64,000 nucleotides of DNA from positions 186,001 to 250,000 of the forward strand of contig NZ_QGHL01000020.1 of NCBI RefSeq assembly GCF_003171715.1. The letters run 5' to 3'. The notes beneath the pieces were generated by a model. That model was not told where the DNA came from and ran no database searches. It was given only the letters and a program-made list of their open reading frames with translations. Source of the DNA: Novosphingobium meiothermophilum (GTDB lineage Bacteria > Pseudomonadota > Alphaproteobacteria > Sphingomonadales > Sphingomonadaceae). Below, piece after piece: positions 58,072-64,000 of the stretch. The first letter of the stretch is position 1, and the number at the start of each line of letters is the position of its first letter. Both the position numbers and the translations under genes were made by a program.

Positions 58072-59262
58072 TTACTTCGTGATCTTGCTGACAACCCCCG
58101 AACCGACGGTGCGGCCACCTTCGCGGATAGCGAAGCGCAGACCTTCGTCCATCGCAATCGGAGCGATCAGCTTGACCGAAAGAGTCACATTGTCGCCAGG
58201 CATGACCATTTCGGTGCCCTCAGGAAGGATCACTTCACCGGTCACGTCGGTTGTGCGGAAGTAGAACTGCGGGCGGTAGTTGGCGAAGAACGGCGTGTGA
58301 CGGCCACCTTCGTCCTTCGACAGCACGTAGACTTCAGCAGAGAACTCGGTGTGCGGCGTGACCGAGCCGGGCTTGGCCAGAACCTGACCGCGCTCGACTT
58401 CTTCACGCTTGATGCCGCGGATCAGCGCGCCAATGTTGTCGCCGGCTTCACCCTGATCGAGAAGCTTGCGGAACATTTCAACGCCGGTCACGGTGGTCTT
58501 CTGGGTGTCCTTCAGACCAATGATTTCGACTTCTTCACCAACCTTGATGACACCGGTTTCGACACGACCGGTAACCACGGTGCCACGGCCGGAGATCGAG
58601 AACACGTCTTCGACGGGCATCAGGAACGGCTTGTCGGTCGGGCGCGGCGGCTGCGGGATGTAGCTGTCGACGGCAGCCATCAGCTCGTTGATCGAGTTCT
58701 TGCCGATTTCGTCGTCGCGGCCTTCGAGGGCGGCGAGAGCCGAACCCTTGATGATCGGAATATCGTCGCCGGGGAAGTCATACGACGAGAGCAATTCGCG
58801 CACTTCCAGTTCGACGAGCTCAAGGATTTCCGGATCGTCGACCTGGTCAACCTTGTTCATGTACACGACGAGAGCCGGCACACCGACCTGGCGGGCGAGC
58901 AGGATGTGCTCGCGGGTCTGCGGCATCGGACCGTCAGCAGCATTCACCACGAGGATCGCGCCGTCCATCTGCGCCGCGCCGGTGATCATGTTCTTCACAT
59001 AGTCGGCGTGACCGGGGCAGTCGACGTGGGCGTAGTGACGGTTGGCGGTTTCATACTCGACGTGTGCGGTCGAGATGGTGATGCCGCGCTCGCGCTCTTC
59101 CGGAGCCTTGTCGATGTTCGCGTAGTCGGTGAATTCGGCGCCGCCGGTTTCGGAAAGCACCTTGGTGATTGCGGCAGTCAGCGTGGTCTTGCCGTGGTCG
59201 ACGTGACCGATGGTGCCGATATTGCAGTGCGGCTTGGTCCGCTCAAACTTAGCCTTGGCCAT
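58072..59262 (-). CDS. tuf: Elongation factor Tu
   Basis: A 396-residue EF-Tu: [34 protein letters not shown] holds the P-loop, then [16 protein letters not shown] (G3 with switch II), [12 protein letters not shown] (G4), and SALAALEG (G5). Domains II and III are complete, ending GVVSKITK. It delivers aminoacyl-tRNA to the A site. It is 92 bp after fusA. A second copy elsewhere is possible but not visible here. Confidence 0.98.
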   Translation of the reverse strand: MAKAKFERTKPHCNIGTIGHVDHGKTTLTAAITKVLSETGGAEFTDYANIDKAPEERERGITISTAHVEYETANRHYAHVDCPGHADYVKNMITGAAQMDGAILVVNAADGPMPQTREHILLARQVGVPALVVYMNKVDQVDDPEILELVELEVRELLSSYDFPGDDIPIIKGSALAALEGRDDEIGKNSINELMAAVDSYIPQPPRPTDKPFLMPVEDVFSISGRGTVVTGRVETGVIKVGEEVEIIGLKDTQKTTVTGVEMFRKLLDQGEAGDNIGALIRGIKREEVERGQVLAKPGSVTPHTEFSAEVYVLSKDEGGRHTPFFANYRPQFYFRTTDVTGEVILPEGTEMVMPGDNVTLSVKLIAPIAMDEGLRFAIREGGRTVGSGVVSKITK

Positions 59263-59354
59263 TGTTCAAACCTTCTTTTCGTATGTGTGCAGATACTGCG
59301 GGAAATGGACGGCACCCGCTGAATCGAGCGCCGCCCCTAATGCCATCCGAGCGC

Positions 59355-61427
<2,073 letters not shown>

Positions 61428-61523
61428 GGTGCTTTTCCTTGGAAATATGGGGGAGCCGAACAAGCCCCGCCCATATGGTTAATTTCGTGACCGTTTGAAG
61501 ACGGCCCCGGATACCGGCGAAGA

Positions 61524-61994
61524 TTACCAGCGGTAGTGGCTGAACGCGCGGTTCGCGTCGGCCATGCGGTGGGTGTCTTCGCGCTTCTTGACCGCGTTGC
61601 CGCGATTGTTGGCCGCATCGAGCAGCTCTGCCGAAAGGCGCGCCGCCATGGTGGTTTCCGAGCGGTTGCGCGCGGCATTGATGAGCCAGCGGATGGCCAG
61701 CGCCTGGGCGCGTTCGGGGCGCACCTCGACGGGCACCTGATAGGTGGCACCGCCGACGCGGCGCGAGCGCACTTCGATCTGCGGGCGCACGTTGTTCAGC
61801 GCATCGTGGAAGAGCTGGACCGGGTCCGCCTTCGCACGGGCCTGCATGGCTTCGAGCGCACCATAAACGATGCTTTCGGCAACCGACTTCTTCCCGTCGA
61901 GCATGAGGTTGTTCATGAACTTCGAGAGAACCTGATCACCGAACTTCGGATCGGGCAGGATGACCCGCTTTTCCGGACGACGACGACGTGACAT
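61524..61994 (-). CDS. rpsG: 30S ribosomal protein S7
   Basis: A 156-residue S7 from [51 protein letters not shown], with [82 protein letters not shown]. It nucleates the 30S head and represses the str operon in E. coli. A 96-bp gap follows before fusA. Confidence 0.97.
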   Translation of the reverse strand: MSRRRRPEKRVILPDPKFGDQVLSKFMNNLMLDGKKSVAESIVYGALEAMQARAKADPVQLFHDALNNVRPQIEVRSRRVGGATYQVPVEVRPERAQALAIRWLINAARNRSETTMAARLSAELLDAANNRGNAVKKREDTHRMADANRAFSHYRW

Positions 61995-62143
61995 ATTGTG
62001 TACTCCTTCGGAGCGAGCCTTCCGCATCCGCGCAAGGCTCTCGGCTCCGGCGCACTCCGCATTTCCGACCTTTCTGGCCGGCCACCCGGAAGCCACCTGG
62101 CCGGTGACTGGGTGAAACGAAGGACCGAAACCCCTTTTGAACC

Positions 62144-62515
62144 TTACTTCGGACGCTTGGCGCCGTACTTCGAGCGGGACTGCTTGCGGTCCTTGACGCC
62201 CTGCGTATCGAGCACGCCGCGCAGGACGTGGTAGCGAACGCCGGGAAGATCGCGCACGCGGCCGCCGCGGATGAGCACGACCGAGTGCTCCTGCAGGTTG
62301 TGGCCTTCACCCGGAATGTAGGAGATGACTTCGCGGCTGTTGGTCAGGCGGATCTTGGCGACCTTGCGCAGCGCCGAGTTCGGCTTCTTCGGAGTGGTCG
62401 TGTAGACGCGGGTGCAGACGCCGCGCTTCTGCGGGTTCTGCTCCATCGCAGGGACCTTGGACTTGGCCTTCTGCGGTTCGCGGCCCTTGCGGACCAGCTG
62501 ATTGATCGTGGGCAT
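62144..62515 (-). CDS. rpsL: 30S ribosomal protein S12
   Basis: A 123-residue S12: [123 protein letters not shown]. The decoding loops [13 protein letters not shown] and [12 protein letters not shown] carry wild-type lysine and arginine residues at the positions changed in streptomycin-resistant mutants. An AGGTGA Shine-Dalgarno precedes the ATG. It is the first gene of the str operon. Confidence 0.97.
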   Translation of the reverse strand: MPTINQLVRKGREPQKAKSKVPAMEQNPQKRGVCTRVYTTTPKKPNSALRKVAKIRLTNSREVISYIPGEGHNLQEHSVVLIRGGRVRDLPGVRYHVLRGVLDTQGVKDRKQSRSKYGAKRPK

Positions 62516-63126
62516 GTGAAAACTTCACCTGTAGTTCTGGCGCTTCGGGCCGAAGGTGAAGGAATGCGGATGCCGCAAATGCGCAAAACGGGAAAGCCGG
62601 GCCGCAAGGCCCCTTCCCCCGCACGCAATCACGAACCGAAACGCTCCACCCGCAACTTTCGCCGCCGGGTTACTTTGACGGATTACCTGGCAGAACCAGA
62701 CGCACCGGCAATGTTCAGCTCAAGCCAGAGGCACAGCGAGGCCGCACCTGTGGAAGTGCGCGCCCTTAGGCGGGTTTGGAGGTGGGGTCAAGGGGTGCGT
62801 CGCGACGACGAACTAACAGAAACTGGGGCAAGCCTGTTGCTCGCCGACACTTCCAGAAGTGTCCAGCCGGGTCCGGACTGCGAATTTATCAAGCCGTTCA
62901 TTTACCGCGGGCCGTTGATCAACGGAGCATGGAGCAAGGGACTGCCGGGGTTAGCGTAACGCGACATTCCTGCCACCGCCTCGGAACGGCGCACAGTGGT
63001 CGAAACTTGTCCATCATGCCCGATTCCGGGGCATGCCAGGGCGATGGCCCTCGCCTTTTTTCCTTCGCTCTTTTCCGTTGGCAGTTTCCGCTTTCCTACA
63101 TTTAACCGTATGGGTTAATCTGGAGT
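62516..63126. other. 611-bp gap upstream of the str operon
   Basis: No convincing protein gene. It must contain the minus-strand promoter of rpsL and the plus-strand promoter of the next gene. The open frames here lack family resemblance and consistent codon structure. The only strong structure is the double hairpin with a T-run at 63015-63061. Confidence 0.6.
63015..63061 (+). terminator. Candidate terminator in the gap (two hairpins then T6)
   Basis: CATGCCC-loop-GGGCATG is followed at once by a second short stem (AGG(G)CGA...TCGCCT with a bulged G) and six T. Nothing on the plus strand upstream is a recognised gene, so it may end a small RNA. Confidence 0.4.
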
Positions 63127-63954
63127 ATGGATGAGATCGAGCGGAAAGCGCGTGGCGGGGACAGCCCGGCCGGGCATGTGGCACGGCAGCGGACTTCGCG
63201 GGTGCGGCGCGTGGATGACGTGGACGATTCGCTGCTGGACTTTGCGCCCTATGTGCATGTGGCGCCGCGGCGCAATTCGATCACGCCCGACAAGCAGCGG
63301 CGCTTCATTGCCGTGCTGGCGGCGACGGGGATTGTCAGCCATGCGGCGCGGAGCATCGGGGCTTCGATGGAGGCGCTTTACAAATTGCGCCATCGGGCGG
63401 GGGCCGAGGATTTTGCGCGGGCGTGGGATGCGGCGGTGGAGCGGGGCTATTCACGGCTGGAGGATTGTGCGCTGGAGCGGGCGATTGCCGGGGAGGAGCG
63501 GCCCATCGTTTCGGGCGGGCAGGTGGTGGGGACGTGGACGCACCACAACACGGCGCTGCTGATGTTCCTGCTGCGCGCGCGGCGGCCGGAAAAATTCGGC
63601 GCCGTGCGGCTTGCCGATCTGCGGCCGGGCCATGCCATCTATGAAAGCCTGCGGGCCGAATGGCTGGCGCAGTGGCAAGCCGAACGCGAGGCCCAGGCGG
63701 ACGAGGTGCGCCGATCCTTGCGCGCCCGGTTGCTGGACATGCGCGATGCCATGCTGCGCGAGCGTGCGCGCGGCGAGGGCCGGTCAGTCGACTTCGGGGA
63801 TGTGGATGGGCGTGGGCGCGGCCAGCCGCAGGGCATCGGCGATCTCGATCACATCGGCGATGATGCGCGCCTCGGCCGGAGTCAGCCCTTCGAAGCCGGG
63901 GAGGAAGGCGCGGCAGGCCTGGATGAGATTGGCGGGGGAGCGTTCAAGTTCTGA
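63127..63954 (+). CDS. HTH protein resembling phage terminase small subunit
   Basis: A 275-residue protein. After an Arg-rich start comes SLLDFAPYVHVAPRRNSITPDKQRRFIAVLAATGIVSHAARSIGASMEALYKLRHRAGAEDFARAWDAAVERGYSRLEDCALERAIAG, a homeodomain-like HTH (residues about 55-90) like those of terminase small subunits, followed by a helical half (HHNTALLMFLLRARRPEKFG). Similar chromosomal proteins occur in sphingomonads without prophage. The last 57 codons overlap the minus-strand gene below and look like antisense sequence, so the true coding end may be earlier or changed by a frameshift. Confidence 0.7.
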   Translation: MDEIERKARGGDSPAGHVARQRTSRVRRVDDVDDSLLDFAPYVHVAPRRNSITPDKQRRFIAVLAATGIVSHAARSIGASMEALYKLRHRAGAEDFARAWDAAVERGYSRLEDCALERAIAGEERPIVSGGQVVGTWTHHNTALLMFLLRARRPEKFGAVRLADLRPGHAIYESLRAEWLAQWQAEREAQADEVRRSLRARLLDMRDAMLRERARGEGRSVDFGDVDGRGRGQPQGIGDLDHIGDDARLGRSQPFEAGEEGAAGLDEIGGGAFKF

Positions 63955-64000
63955 CCGGTATTGATCGAGCGTGTGGCAGCCATCGATATTCGACCACAGG
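63784..64000 (-). CDS. 3' end of an unidentified gene (truncated by window edge)
   Basis: The minus strand has an open frame of 71 codons from the window edge: NIDGCHTLDQYRSELERSPANLIQACRAFLPGFEGLTPAEARIIADVIEIADALRLAAPTPIHIPEVD. Composition, third-base GC and helical pattern look like a real C-terminus. No family was recognised. It overlaps the plus-strand HTH gene tail to tail by 171 bp. Confidence 0.55.
   Translation of the reverse strand, partial: LWSNIDGCHTLDQYRSELERSPANLIQACRAFLPGFEGLTPAEARIIADVIEIADALRLAAPTPIHIPEVD

Noticed and set aside
63127..63954. Prophage remnant because of the terminase-like HTH protein
   Set aside because: No other phage gene is visible, and similar solitary proteins occur in sphingomonad chromosomes.

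Overview
The window looks like the chromosome of an alphaproteobacterium of the order Sphingomonadales, probably Novosphingobium or a close relative. Support comes from high GC, a CpdR-type response regulator, a eukaryotic-type NADP isocitrate dehydrogenase, an RGG-rich N-terminal extension on ribosomal protein S5, and a GAAC-N7-GAAC LexA box ahead of recA. The genus is inferred from family resemblance; no database search was run.

Layout. 1-9.9 kb holds the tail of a membrane acyltransferase, then purB, a LapA-type protein, pyrF, a GNAT acetyltransferase and a trp cluster (trpF, an inserted outer-membrane beta-barrel gene, trpB, trpA) that runs into accD and folC. 9.9-22.7 kb is mixed housekeeping: an AmpG-type permease, an RluB-type pseudouridine synthase, rsmD, an MFS symporter, a chemotaxis receptor, a UvrD/PcrA helicase, a DEAD-box RNA helicase preceded by three tiny upstream reading frames, a secreted protein, a D-2-hydroxyacid dehydrogenase-like flavoprotein and a SapC-family protein. 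22.8-34.3 kb holds a candidate small RNA, an N-formylglutamate amidohydrolase, cpdR, tRNA-Val(GAC), a GT87-type membrane protein, an enoyl-CoA hydratase, icd, a KefB/C antiporter, alaS, a methyltransferase and a GST. recA (SOS-controlled) follows at 34.5-35.6 kb.

36.48-45.46 kb is the accessory region of note. It is an 8,963-bp transposon with perfect 25-bp terminal inverted repeats and an 8-bp target duplication (CTCGCCTG), inserted in a secreted SRPBCC gene. Removing the element and one duplication restores an in-frame 247-codon gene. The element carries an IS1595/ISXO2-like transposase, a coiled-coil protein, a DUF6471-like protein and a complete type I restriction-modification operon (hsdM, hsdS, hsdR). 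The operon ends with a translationally coupled gene carrying a HEPN-like R-x4-H motif. hsdS is split in two by an (AAGC)8 tract: 7 or 10 copies would fuse the halves, while 8 (present) or 9 do not. Because three units add exactly one tetrapeptide between the two target-recognition domains, the same tract could change both the on/off state and the spacing of the recognised site.

45.7-62.5 kb, all on the minus strand, is the str-S10-spc ribosomal supercluster: rpsL-rpsG-fusA-tuf, then rpsJ to rplP-rpmC-rpsQ, then rplN to rplO-secY-adk. Terminator- or attenuator-like hairpins lie between tuf and rpsJ, between rpsJ and rplC, and on each side of rplO. The usual rpsM-rpsK-rpoA-rplQ block does not follow adk. 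The last 1.5 kb contains a 611-bp gap with a terminator-like structure, a terminase-small-subunit-like HTH protein, and the 3' end of a minus-strand gene that overlaps it tail to tail.
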